Shown piece by piece: positions 1 through 7,631 of a DNA stretch of 37,072 nt. Numbering within the stretch: position 1 is the stretch's first letter; each line of letters opens with the position of its first letter. The translations under genes were made by a program, and so were the position numbers. Source of the stretch: Bacteroidota bacterium (GTDB lineage: Bacteria > Bacteroidota > Bacteroidia > 2-12-FULL-35-15); NCBI GenBank assembly GCA_005772895.1, contig SXIH01000054.1, forward strand, positions 1 to 37,072, in the 5' to 3' direction. The notes under the pieces were generated by a model that saw only the letters and a program-made list of their open reading frames with translations, was not told where the DNA came from and did no database searches.

Positions 1-1
1 A

Positions 2-529
2 CCACCACCACCGCCACCACCACCACCGGTGATGGAAACAGTGAAGTTTACTCCTCCTGTTGTTACCGATGATGAAGTTGTGGATGAGCCGCCACCAATT
101 CAAACGGAAGAAACTCCGCAAATTAGTACAGAAACAGTGGAAGGAACAGGTGACGAAATTATTATTCCTGAAGATACTGGGCCTGGTGTTGTTGAAGCTG
201 TAGTTGAAACGCCACTTACCATTGTTGAGCAAATGCCAACTTTCCCGGGTGGTGAAGCCGAGATGATGAAATACATTCAAAAGAATGTTTCTTATCCGCA
301 AATGGAAAAAGAAGGACAAATTCAAGGTACTTGTTACGTAACATTTGTTGTTGAAAAAGACGGAAGCATTACGGATGTAAAAGTATTAAGAGGTGTTTCT
401 GGCGGACCGGGTTGTGATAAAGAAGCAATGCGCGTTGTTAAATCAATGCCGAACTGGAAAGCAGGTAAACAAAATGGTCGCGAAGTTCGTGTTCAGTTTA
501 ACTTACCTATTAAATTTATTTTAAGATAA
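2..529 (+). CDS. Energy transducer TonB, C-terminal part (5' end outside window)
   Basis: TonB links the inner-membrane ExbB/ExbD proton motor to outer-membrane receptors. The reading frame is open to the window edge and begins with nine consecutive prolines, then an acidic Pro/Glu/Thr-rich stretch. This is the periplasm-spanning linker expected of TonB, so the membrane anchor and true start lie upstream; the in-frame GTG at 29 is not a credible start. The last ~85 residues form the TonB C-terminal domain: MPTFPGGEAEM, then YP..ME.EGQIQG, VVEKDGSITDV, a GCDKEA..VV motif and W.AGKQNGR.V. This version is the Bacteroidota type. It is followed within 50 bases by same-strand genes and probably belongs to an exbB-exbD-exbD-tonB operon whose first genes are off the window; that last point is inferred from family knowledge. 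Confidence 0.93.
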   Translation, partial: PPPPPPPPPVMETVKFTPPVVTDDEVVDEPPPIQTEETPQISTETVEGTGDEIIIPEDTGPGVVEAVVETPLTIVEQMPTFPGGEAEMMKYIQKNVSYPQMEKEGQIQGTCYVTFVVEKDGSITDVKVLRGVSGGPGCDKEAMRVVKSMPNWKAGKQNGREVRVQFNLPIKFILR

Positions 530-575
530 TACAGTAGATTTTTCTACTTGAAAATAAACTAACAGCAATTCGTCC

Positions 576-779
576 GTGAATAAAATACGCTATTATTCAA
601 ACTTTTTTATGATAGCAGTTTATCTAGGCTTGGGATTGCTGTTTTTTTTTACGGATATTGCCGTAAACACTTTTCCGAATTATAGAAAAGAACTTGGCGC
701 AACAATGCTGATATACTCTGTGATACGAACGTTTTTAGTTATTCGTAAACACAAAAAAGAACAAAAGGATGAGTTTTAG
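576..779 (+). CDS. Small two-helix membrane protein (first of a paralogous pair)
   Basis: A 67-residue unknown protein. It has two hydrophobic segments (about residues 11-27 and 42-57) joined by a short polar loop, and a basic C-terminal tail, as expected for an inner-membrane hairpin. No ATG is available, so the start is taken as the GTG at 576. It aligns along most of its length with the next gene: NK.R.Y...F...YL..G..F.FTD....P..R...G...L...R. The reading frame overlaps the next gene by 11 bases, which indicates translational coupling. It lies between tonB and a PstS-like lipoprotein gene, so a role at or near the TonB/ExbBD complex is possible, but this is only inference from position. 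Confidence 0.7.
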   Translation: MNKIRYYSNFFMIAVYLGLGLLFFFTDIAVNTFPNYRKELGATMLIYSVIRTFLVIRKHKKEQKDEF

Positions 780-1038
780 AATCAAACTAAAATATTCATG
801 GAATAAACTAAGGTTCTACCTTAGTTTTTTGCTTTTTGCTTTTTATCTGACAATTGGTGTTATGTTTTTATTTACAGATACATGGATTGATCTTTTGCCA
901 AAAGGAAGAGTGATTATAGGAAGTGTCTTAATTTTGTTTGGCACTCTACGCTTCTATGTTGCATATCGCAGATACATTAACAAATTAGTGAAAATAAATA
1001 CAAAAATTGAATCGAAAGAAACTGCAAATGCTGAATAA
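769..1038 (+). CDS. Small two-helix membrane protein (second of a paralogous pair)
   Basis: An 89-residue unknown membrane protein starting at an ATG preceded by a purine-rich AAAAGG. Two hydrophobic segments (about residues 15-37 and 47-66) flank an FTDTWIDLLPKGR loop that matches FTDIAVNTFPNYR of the preceding gene, so the two genes are tandem duplicates. The C-terminal tail is long, charged and lysine-rich. It overlaps the gene before it by 11 bases and the gene after it by 11 bases, so three consecutive frames are interlocked. Function is not recognised. Confidence 0.75.
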   Translation: MSFRIKLKYSWNKLRFYLSFLLFAFYLTIGVMFLFTDTWIDLLPKGRVIIGSVLILFGTLRFYVAYRRYINKLVKINTKIESKETANAE

Positions 1039-1984
1039 GTATTTTAATATAAAAAAGATTTTATTTGGAAGTGCTGTTGTGATTATTACAACGTTGTTTT
1101 CCTGTGGAGCTGAAGGCGGAAAGCCGGAACCAACAGATACACCAACATCCGGAGAGGTTAATGTGGTTGTGGACGAATCTTTCCAAAAGCTATTCGACAC
1201 GCAAATATTTACCTTTGAAGCCATCTACAAAAACGCAAAAATTCATGTAAACTATCTTCCCGAAAATGAAGCACTCACGCGGATGATAAACGATTCTTGT
1301 AAAGTAGTGGTGATGTGCCGAGATCTTACAGAAACAGAGCGCAAATCCTTTGAAGCAAAGAATTTGTTTCCCATCTCTACAAAAATTGCAGAAGATGCCA
1401 TTGTATTGCTTGTAAACCCTGAAAATAAAGATACAGCATTAACTGTAGATCAGGTAAAATCTATTTTAATCGGAAAAGACTCTCTTTGGAAACAACTGAA
1501 TGATAAATCGGAATTAGAAGGAATTAATGTTGTTTTTGACAATGCAGGCTCTGCAAACGCAAGATACATGAGAGATACTTTACTGGAAGGGAAAGAATTT
1601 TCAAAAAATGTGTTTGCAGTAAAATCAAATAACGAAGTAATTGAATATGTGAGCACCCATAAAAACGCAATAGGGTTTTTAAGCGTAAATTGGATAAGTG
1701 ATATGGACGACTCCAGTTCAACCAACATCCTTAAAAAAGTGAAAGTGGTAGGGATATCAAAAGAAGAGGGCTCAAACCCCGTAAAAGCCTACCAGGCATA
1801 CATCAAAACAAAGGAATACCCCTTTACCCGAAATGTCTACATGATAAGCAGACAAACGCGTGCGGGACTTGGTATGGGATTTGTATCCTTTGTGGCAGGA
1901 GACAAAGGGCAACTGATGATTTTAAAAGCAGGATTGATTCCGGCCATTGCTCCGGTAAGATTAGTAGAAGTTAATATAGAATAA
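1028..1984 (+). CDS. PstS-like substrate-binding lipoprotein
   Basis: A 318-residue protein of the periplasmic-binding-protein-like PstS family (phosphate ABC transporter binding proteins). The ATG at 1028 is preferred over a TTG at 1007 because it gives a clean lipoprotein signal peptide: basic MLNKYFNIKK, a hydrophobic core, and the lipobox LFSC with Cys about residue 26. Fold-typical sequences follow: CRDLTETER, an AEDAIVLLVNP strand, and VDQVKSILIG, common in this family. No ABC transporter genes adjoin it. Instead it lies in a TonB operon, an arrangement I recall as recurrent in Bacteroidota, so it may serve as an envelope accessory rather than as a phosphate transporter component. The substrate is unknown. 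Confidence 0.85.
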   Translation: MLNKYFNIKKILFGSAVVIITTLFSCGAEGGKPEPTDTPTSGEVNVVVDESFQKLFDTQIFTFEAIYKNAKIHVNYLPENEALTRMINDSCKVVVMCRDLTETERKSFEAKNLFPISTKIAEDAIVLLVNPENKDTALTVDQVKSILIGKDSLWKQLNDKSELEGINVVFDNAGSANARYMRDTLLEGKEFSKNVFAVKSNNEVIEYVSTHKNAIGFLSVNWISDMDDSSSTNILKKVKVVGISKEEGSNPVKAYQAYIKTKEYPFTRNVYMISRQTRAGLGMGFVSFVAGDKGQLMILKAGLIPAIAPVRLVEVNIE

Positions 1985-1993
1985 ACTAAACAT

Positions 1994-3583
1994 ATGAAAA
2001 CCCAGATTAAAAAGTCAAGATTAATAGTAGGATTGTTTTTGGTTGCCTCTTCAACCATGATTGCACAAACTTTAAATGATGCATTAAAACTTACTACCAA
2101 CGAACAATTTGAATCAGCGGATGCTGCATATAAGTTGTTGATTCAATCACAACCAAATAGTGGTGATTATTATTTTTATTATGGTGAAAACTATTTTAAA
2201 AATGACAATATGGAAATGGCAAACACCATGTATCAAAAAGGTGCTGATGTAAACCCAACCAATCCTTTGCCTTATGTTGGATTAGGAAAAGTTCAGTGGT
2301 ACAAAGGACAAATGGCTGAAGCAAAAGCTAATTTTTTTAAAGCAACTACTTTAGGTGCAGAAAAAAATGCAACGGTATTTATGAAAATTGCTGAAGCATA
2401 TATTGCAGCGCCAACAAAAAATTTAACTGACGCTTTCACATTATTGGCAAAGGCTACAAAGCTGGAACCGAAAAATCCGGAAGTGTATATTTTAACCGGA
2501 GATGCATTTTTGGAACAAAATAACGGAACAAAAGCAGTTGAAAATTATGAAAAAGCCGGAGCACTTGACCCAAAATCGTCAAGAGCATTATTGAAACAAG
2601 GACAAGTTTGGAACCGTGCAAAAAATTTCCAATTGGCAATTGATACCTATAAAAAAGCAAAACTGATTGATTCTTCTTTCGCACCAGCTTATCGTGAATT
2701 GGCTGAAATTTATTTACGTGCAGCACAATATGGTAACGCAGCATACAATGCAAAACGTTATTTGCAATTAAACAATGATTGCAGTGCAAAAAGCCAGTAT
2801 TCCGGAATTTTAAATCAGGCTAAAAATTATAAAGAGTCGGTTGAAGCAGGAAAAGAAGCATTAAAATGTGTTCCAGTCAATTTTTATACCTACAGATATT
2901 TAGCTTTTAGTCAGTATGAAACAGCTGATTACACAGGTGGTATGGAGAACATTGATAATTTCTTTAAAAATGCTCCAGCAGACAGAATAATTGCTTTGGA
3001 TTACGAATACCGTGCAAAATTACTTTCTAAAACAGGAAAAGATTCATTAGCAATTTTAGATTTTAAAAAGGCATTGGAATTGCAACCTGAAAAAGTTGAG
3101 ATAAATGGGGATATTGCAAATGCATATATTAAAATGAAAAAATATTCTGAAGCAATTGGGGCTTATAAAGCGAAAATGGAAAAAGGGAAGCCTAATGCAA
3201 ATGACTATTTCGGTTTAATGAGAGCATATTATTTTTCAAAAGATTTTATTAATGCAGATTCAGCAGCAGTACAGATTATAAAAGCTCAACCTGAATTGCC
3301 ATTAGGTTATTTGTGGAGAGGAAAAATAAATGTACAGGTAGATGCTAATAACGCAAAATGGTTGGCGAAGCCCTTCTATGAAATGTATTTAACAAAAGTA
3401 AAACCTGAAGAGTCTGAAAAAAATAAAAAAGATTTAATAGATGTATACAATTATTTAGCGGCATACTATGCAGATCCTGCAAGAAAAGATTGTCCTAATG
3501 TTAAATTGTATATGCAGAAAATTCTTGAACTTGATCCTGCAAATGCGCAAGCGAAGAAAGTACTTGCGGGATTAAAGTGTTAA
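1994..3583 (+). CDS. Exported tetratricopeptide-repeat protein
   Basis: A 529-residue protein with an N-terminal signal peptide (basic MKTQIKKSR, hydrophobic core, probable cut after MIAQ near residue 25). The rest is a run of TPR helices, seen as repeated A...Y..A...P....Y...G patterns from about residue 28 to the end; examples are GKVQWYKGQMAEAKANFFKA, FKKALELQPEKVEINGDIAN and KKYSEAIGAYKAKM. TPR arrays are protein-binding scaffolds. It starts 9 bases after the PstS-like gene and ends just before a terminator hairpin, so it is the last gene of the tonB operon. It is likely a periplasmic partner of the TonB-linked machinery, by inference. Confidence 0.88.
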   Translation: MKTQIKKSRLIVGLFLVASSTMIAQTLNDALKLTTNEQFESADAAYKLLIQSQPNSGDYYFYYGENYFKNDNMEMANTMYQKGADVNPTNPLPYVGLGKVQWYKGQMAEAKANFFKATTLGAEKNATVFMKIAEAYIAAPTKNLTDAFTLLAKATKLEPKNPEVYILTGDAFLEQNNGTKAVENYEKAGALDPKSSRALLKQGQVWNRAKNFQLAIDTYKKAKLIDSSFAPAYRELAEIYLRAAQYGNAAYNAKRYLQLNNDCSAKSQYSGILNQAKNYKESVEAGKEALKCVPVNFYTYRYLAFSQYETADYTGGMENIDNFFKNAPADRIIALDYEYRAKLLSKTGKDSLAILDFKKALELQPEKVEINGDIANAYIKMKKYSEAIGAYKAKMEKGKPNANDYFGLMRAYYFSKDFINADSAAVQIIKAQPELPLGYLWRGKINVQVDANNAKWLAKPFYEMYLTKVKPEESEKNKKDLIDVYNYLAAYYADPARKDCPNVKLYMQKILELDPANAQAKKVLAGLKC

Positions 3584-3603
3584 TTATAAAACGAAATTAA
3601 TTT

Positions 3604-3636
3604 AAAAAGGCTGTCTCAAATAAGGCGGCCTTTTTT
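3604..3636. terminator. Bidirectional terminator between TPR gene and porin gene
   Basis: AAAAAGGC at 3604-3611 pairs with GCCTTTTT at 3628-3635, enclosing a loop with extra pairing, followed by a T run on the plus strand and, by symmetry, on the minus strand. It sits between two converging transcripts and can serve both. Confidence 0.75.
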
Positions 3637-3640
3637 ATTA

Positions 3641-4720
3641 TCAAAACGAAATAGCAAATGAAGTGGTTAAAAAGTAATTTTCCTTACTTGGCTTTTTGTC
3701 CATTAAAAAGATTTCATCTTTGCTTTGTAACATTCTTCCTTCTATACGAAACAACATGTTGTCAGCGGGCAGACAATCCAAATTAAGAGAATATCCTAAA
3801 GTTTGAAATCCATTTGGTGTTGGAGTAGAAATGATAACTCCTTTTTCATCTGAATAATATTCTCCTCTTGCGGCAATCCGAAGTTTTTCACTTGCTTTAA
3901 ACTGTAATATTAAAACAGGCGAATACCACATATTGTATGCACTGGTGTCTTTTTTCATTTGTTCCCAGCCAACATCAAATCCGGCTGTTACACCTAATTT
4001 TTTATGGAGCTTAATTTGGGCATACAGATTATTAAAATACCTCCATTGCATCATTGAATCAGGTTTTTCATTTCCTATAAAGGTGCTCCAATTCAAAGTT
4101 GTTTTATCAGATGGTTTTAAAGTAAGTTGTGTTCCAAATGCAGGCGTATTGTTTCCTGTTACTTTTTCGATATGTTGCCAGCCGTTCAGATACATTGCTG
4201 CAAAATATACTTTTTCTGATTTAGAAGTGAATCCCAATTTTACTCCTGATTCAAAGTATGGAGAGTTTTCTGCGAGCATACTTCTTGTCAAATTCCAACA
4301 ATCATTTCCTATTGCACTTTCAAACCCAATATGCGATGGCATTACACCTGCATCTATCCAAACATTTGCTTTTTTGGAAATTTTAACTCCAATATTCGCT
4401 TCAAAAAGATGTTGAAATATTGGATGCTCGCCAGAAAGATTGTACTGAGAATATGTTCCTGCCATGAGCGCAAAATTCGCTCTTATTTTATCTTTAGAAT
4501 AGTTTGCTTTAATAAATCCTAAATTCAGATTCACTTCATTATGCCTGTTATAGCTATAAAAAAAAGAAGGACGTTCGTGATTTTCAGGATTGCTTAGGTC
4601 ATAACAATAGTAAGCTTCAATATAGGCTGAAACAGTCAAGGGATTTATTTTAACAGAATCTTGAGCTTTAAGATTTGATATTCCTAAAACAACGATTCCA
4701 AATAAAACAACTTTTTTCAT
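3641..4720 (-). CDS. Outer-membrane beta-barrel porin (OmpL/BBP2-like)
   Basis: A 359-residue exported protein. The signal peptide is MKKVVLFGIVVLGISNLKAQ (cut near residue 20). The mature part begins with a YIEAYYCYDLSNPENHERP segment and is made of alternating hydrophobic/polar strands that end in a terminal aromatic SFAISF, as in outer-membrane barrels. The opening and the length match the putative beta-barrel porin-2 (OmpL-like) family of Bacteroidota. It lies 24 bases downstream of the KUP potassium transporter on the same strand, so the two are probably cotranscribed; the porin may give ions or another solute passage through the outer membrane. Transport specificity cannot be read from the sequence. 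Confidence 0.82.
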   Translation of the reverse strand: MKKVVLFGIVVLGISNLKAQDSVKINPLTVSAYIEAYYCYDLSNPENHERPSFFYSYNRHNEVNLNLGFIKANYSKDKIRANFALMAGTYSQYNLSGEHPIFQHLFEANIGVKISKKANVWIDAGVMPSHIGFESAIGNDCWNLTRSMLAENSPYFESGVKLGFTSKSEKVYFAAMYLNGWQHIEKVTGNNTPAFGTQLTLKPSDKTTLNWSTFIGNEKPDSMMQWRYFNNLYAQIKLHKKLGVTAGFDVGWEQMKKDTSAYNMWYSPVLILQFKASEKLRIAARGEYYSDEKGVIISTPTPNGFQTLGYSLNLDCLPADNMLFRIEGRMLQSKDEIFLMDKKPSKENYFLTTSFAISF

Positions 4721-4744
4721 TTTGCAATTTGTAGAGGTTCCAAC

Positions 4745-6709
4745 TTACTCAGCTGGAGGAGGTGGATCCATAATCCGTTTTAAATTTATCGCTTTAGGAG
4801 GAGCAATAATCAAAGGAACCGTTTCAACAGTAACGGAGCTGGTATCTAGTCCAAATGCTTTTGCTTCCGACAAACTCATATGTTTAAGAACAGCGTAAAT
4901 ATCTAAAACAAGTTTTTCATAGAATGGAAGATCGTTTTCGAATGAAACAAATTTTTCGATTACAATAAATCTAAAATCACCTATGATATTATTTTTGTTC
5001 AGTGATTTGTAACGACTTGTGATATCTACTTCTTTATTCTTCACCATATCTTCCACCACTTTCCGGAACATTAAGTTAATCTTTGGTGCAACACGGAATC
5101 CTAATCGGAAATCAATTCGAATCACATCATCGTGAATAAATTCACACACTTTGTATTCCATTCGATAAGGTTCATCTACTACATCAACATGCACAAACCA
5201 ATAGATGTCTGCACGTTTAGGTTGCTTTTGCATAATCGAATAAATAATTTTCGATTCAATTTCTTCTCTGTTATCAGCACTAGTTAAATAAACTAAATGA
5301 GTAGCATATTTAGGAACACTTAAATCGCGACTCAAATCTTCGAGAATTGGCAAGTGGTCTGCAAGTTTTACAAACTCAACATAACGGTTACGGATTTTTC
5401 TTGCATAATACCAAACAAGCATAATGCTTATAAGAACAATAGCAATTAATAAAGTAATCCATCCACCATGAATGAATTTGTGAAGGTTAGCAATTAGAAA
5501 TGAAGATTCAATTGTAAGATAAATTAATAGACACGTACCTACAAAGATTCTATTATATCGTTTGATAATCATATAATACGTAAGAAGCGTAGTGGTCATT
5601 AACATAGTAAGTACGATAGCTAAACCATATGCGCCCTCCATTCCAGCCGATTCTCTGAAATAAAGTACAATACCGATACAGCCAGCTAAAAGTATCCAGT
5701 TAATAGACGGAATGTAAAGTTGTCCTTTTAAATCGGTTGGATATTTGATTTTTACTTTAGGCCAGAAATTGAGTCGGATAGCCTCGTTTATTAATGTAAA
5801 TGAACCGCTGATGAGTGCTTGACTGGCAACAACTGCAGCCATAGTTGCAATTGCAATGCCCGCTGGAACAAACCATTCAGGCATAATACTATAAAAAGGA
5901 TTAACAGTTAATTTTTCACCTTGATGTGCAATTAACCAAGCACCTTGTCCGAAATAATTCAAAAGCAAAGTTGCCTTAACGAAGAACCAGGTAATACGTA
6001 TATTCTTTCTTCCGCAATGACCAAGGTCAGAATAAAGTGCTTCTGCTCCTGTAGTACAAAGGAATACAGCACTTAACACTACAAACCCTTCTGGATGAAG
6101 TGCCAATAATTGATATGCATAGTAAGGATTAATAGCAGCCAACACATCCATGTTTGTAGTAATCTGCATCATTCCTAATATTGCGAGCATCACAAACCAA
6201 ATCAACATTACCGGCCCAAAGAATTTCCCAATAAATTTTGTTCCGAATTGTTGAATAGCAAACAATGCGAAAAGAATAATAATAACTATTGGAATAGTAT
6301 GGATATTAGGATTTACTGTTCGTAATCCTTCTATGGCAGATGCAATTGAAATTGGAGGAGTAATAAATCCATCAGCCAGAAGTGCACTTCCGCCTATAAT
6401 CGCTGGAAACATTAACCACTTTATTTTTGCTTTTTTTACCAATGCATACAAAGCAAAAATTCCACCTTCACCTTTGTTATCAGCTCGAAGCGTTAGAATT
6501 ACATATTTTACAGTGGTTTGCAGGGTAAGCGTCCAAAAAATACAAGATAGCCCACCTAAAATTGTGTCGGAATTAATAATGTTTCCTTCTCCAACTATAG
6601 CTTTTAATACGTATAGAGGCGAAGTTCCAATGTCTCCAAAAATAATTCCTAATGTAACAAGAAGTGCAGCTGCAGAAACTTTGTGAACGTGATGATGGTC
6701 TTTGCCCAT
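4745..6709 (-). CDS. kup: KUP-family potassium uptake transporter
   Basis: A 654-residue protein of the KUP/HAK/KT family, which imports K+ with H+ across the inner membrane. The signature GDIGTSPLYVLKAI is at residues 25-38, followed by NKGEGGIFALYAL, GGSALLADGFITPPISI and TTGAEALYSDLGHCGRKNIR. About twelve hydrophobic helices occupy residues 12-435. The remaining ~210 residues are cytoplasmic and end in a proline-rich tail (DPPPPAE). The N-terminus is His-rich (DHHHVHK), which is unusual but short. Length is normal for the family. A minus-strand TAATTTTG (plus-strand 6733-6740) 24 bases before the start is a plausible -7 element. Confidence 0.96.
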   Translation of the reverse strand: MGKDHHHVHKVSAAALLVTLGIIFGDIGTSPLYVLKAIVGEGNIINSDTILGGLSCIFWTLTLQTTVKYVILTLRADNKGEGGIFALYALVKKAKIKWLMFPAIIGGSALLADGFITPPISIASAIEGLRTVNPNIHTIPIVIIILFALFAIQQFGTKFIGKFFGPVMLIWFVMLAILGMMQITTNMDVLAAINPYYAYQLLALHPEGFVVLSAVFLCTTGAEALYSDLGHCGRKNIRITWFFVKATLLLNYFGQGAWLIAHQGEKLTVNPFYSIMPEWFVPAGIAIATMAAVVASQALISGSFTLINEAIRLNFWPKVKIKYPTDLKGQLYIPSINWILLAGCIGIVLYFRESAGMEGAYGLAIVLTMLMTTTLLTYYMIIKRYNRIFVGTCLLIYLTIESSFLIANLHKFIHGGWITLLIAIVLISIMLVWYYARKIRNRYVEFVKLADHLPILEDLSRDLSVPKYATHLVYLTSADNREEIESKIIYSIMQKQPKRADIYWFVHVDVVDEPYRMEYKVCEFIHDDVIRIDFRLGFRVAPKINLMFRKVVEDMVKNKEVDITSRYKSLNKNNIIGDFRFIVIEKFVSFENDLPFYEKLVLDIYAVLKHMSLSEAKAFGLDTSSVTVETVPLIIAPPKAINLKRIMDPPPPAE

Positions 6710-6732
6710 AATGGGGTTGAATATTTAGCACA

Positions 6733-6740
6733 CAAAATTA
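6733..6740 (-). promoter_or_regulatory. Candidate -7 element for kup
   Basis: Minus-strand TAATTTTG fits TAnnTTTG, 24 bases before the kup ATG. I found no TTTG at the right distance upstream, so the assignment rests on the -7 box alone. Confidence 0.4.
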
Positions 6741-6855
6741 CTAAATAATAAAGCATACGGGCAGTATAATTTCGACAAATAATTACTTGTGTATTATAGA
6801 GCAATGGAAATCGTGTTCGAATTGTTTTTCTTTTCTTTTTTGTTCCTTTAGAATT

Positions 6856-6884
6856 TTGAAAGCAATTTAAAAGGAATATATTTG
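6856..6884 (+). promoter_or_regulatory. Promoter for the secreted repeat protein
   Basis: TTG (6856-6858, part of TTTTG) and TATATTTG (6877-6884) are separated by 18 bases, close to the Bacteroidota sigma-A consensus TTTG-N19-21-TAnnTTTG. The expected start site is near 6890, giving a leader of about 20 bases before the ATG at 6912. Confidence 0.65.
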
Positions 6885-6911
6885 AAAACAGAAACTTAAA
6901 AACTAAAAAAC

Positions 6912-7292
6912 ATGAAAAACTTATTTAAAACAATTGCTGCTGTAATAGTGTTTACAGTAGTTTCAAATGTTGCATCAGCCCAATATAAAATGGATAGCGA
7001 TGGAAGAACAATTAGTAATTCAAGCGGAGCATCTGTTGGAAAAATTGACAGTGATGGAAGAACTGTAAGTAATGCAAGCGGTTCAACAATAGGGAAAGTT
7101 GACAGTGATGGTAAAACAATTAGCAATGCAAGCGGAAATACAGTGCTTAAAATTTCTGGAAACGATATTAACAATGCAAGTGGTAGCACAATTGCCAAAA
7201 TGAGTGACGTTACAAGTGCTATAAGAGGCGCAAAGCCTGAAGCAGTATATGTTGCATTGTGGTGGTTTATTGTAAAAGGAGGGAATAAGTAA
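6912..7292 (+). CDS. Secreted short-repeat protein (5-fold beta-flower-like)
   Basis: A 126-residue exported protein: signal peptide ending VASAQ (near residue 24), then tandem 18-residue units of the form DSDGRT(I/V)SNxSGxx(I/V)GK(I/V). Three full units are followed by a 16-residue degenerate fourth (SGNDINNASG) and a C-terminal tail SDVTSAIRGAKPEAVYVALWWFIVKGG. The repeat pattern and tail resemble the small Bacteroidota proteins that NCBI calls 5-fold beta-flower proteins; I make that link from memory of the pattern. It has its own good promoter and lies alone between a divergent kup and a strong terminator. Function is unknown; a periplasmic or surface structural role is possible. Confidence 0.82.
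   Translation: MKNLFKTIAAVIVFTVVSNVASAQYKMDSDGRTISNSSGASVGKIDSDGRTVSNASGSTIGKVDSDGKTISNASGNTVLKISGNDINNASGSTIAKMSDVTSAIRGAKPEAVYVALWWFIVKGGNK
6993..7202 (+). repeat. Tandem 54-bp coding repeat (3 full units plus one of 48 bp)
   Basis: Units at 6993-7046, 7047-7100 and 7101-7154 (18 codons each) and 7155-7202 (16 codons). Units start GAyAGyGATGG and share the core AGyAATkCAAGCGG. The number of copies could change by slippage without shifting the frame. Confidence 0.88.
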
Positions 7293-7412
7293 GAACCTGT
7301 TTTGTTGATAAGACCAAATAAACAATAGTTAAACAACAGTTAAACATCTATTAAGCATTTTTTATATACGCACCATTTGCGATTTAATTGTTCTGAAAGA
7401 CGTTTTAAATGT
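7293..7412. other. Intergenic stretch with no feature seen
   Basis: With the terminator, tRNA and PfkB leader that follow, this forms the only gap of over 300 bases without a protein gene (7293-7631). In this first 120 bases I see only A/T-rich sequence with two imperfect copies of GTTAAACA; no ORF, promoter or RNA structure is convincing. Confidence 0.5.
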
Positions 7413-7449
7413 AAAAAGCCTTGAAATATTATATTTCAAGGCTTTTTTT
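7413..7449. terminator. Strong bidirectional terminator beside tRNA-Asn
   Basis: A perfect 16-bp stem (7413-7428 with 7432-7447) around a 3-base TTA turn, with an A run on the left and a T run on the right. It lies 1 base from the 3' end of the minus-strand tRNA and also faces the plus-strand repeat-protein gene, so it can stop both. Confidence 0.9.
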
Positions 7450-7450
7450 G

Positions 7451-7524
7451 CTCCCTCTGCTGGACTTGAACCAGCGACCCTCTGATTAACAGTCAGATGC
7501 TCTAACCAGCTGAGCTAAGAGGGA
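7451..7524 (-). tRNA. tRNA-Asn (anticodon GTT)
   Basis: A 74-base cloverleaf read on the minus strand. Acceptor TCCCTCT pairs with AGAGGGA, discriminator G. The D arm is GCTC/GAGC, the anticodon stem TCTGA/TCAGA around loop CTGTTAA with GTT (plus-strand 7488-7490), and the T arm GCTGG/CCAGC around TTCAAGT. CCA is not encoded. Confidence 0.97.
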
Positions 7525-7596
7525 ATATACTTATTTCTGGTTAATATCCTTTTGAAAAAGGAGTGCAATATTAGTATGTTCAAAGCAAATATGCAA

Positions 7597-7604
7597 TATA
7601 TTTG
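7597..7604 (+). promoter_or_regulatory. Candidate -7 element for the PfkB kinase gene
   Basis: TATATTTG matches TAnnTTTG and lies 27 bases before the ATG at 7632. No clear TTTG is present 19-21 bases upstream. Confidence 0.45.
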
Positions 7605-7631
7605 CGCGAAATTTTAATAATAATCAATAAG

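Noticed and set aside
1007..1027. TTG start for the PstS-like lipoprotein
   Set aside because: The ATG at 1028 gives a cleaner lipoprotein signal peptide.
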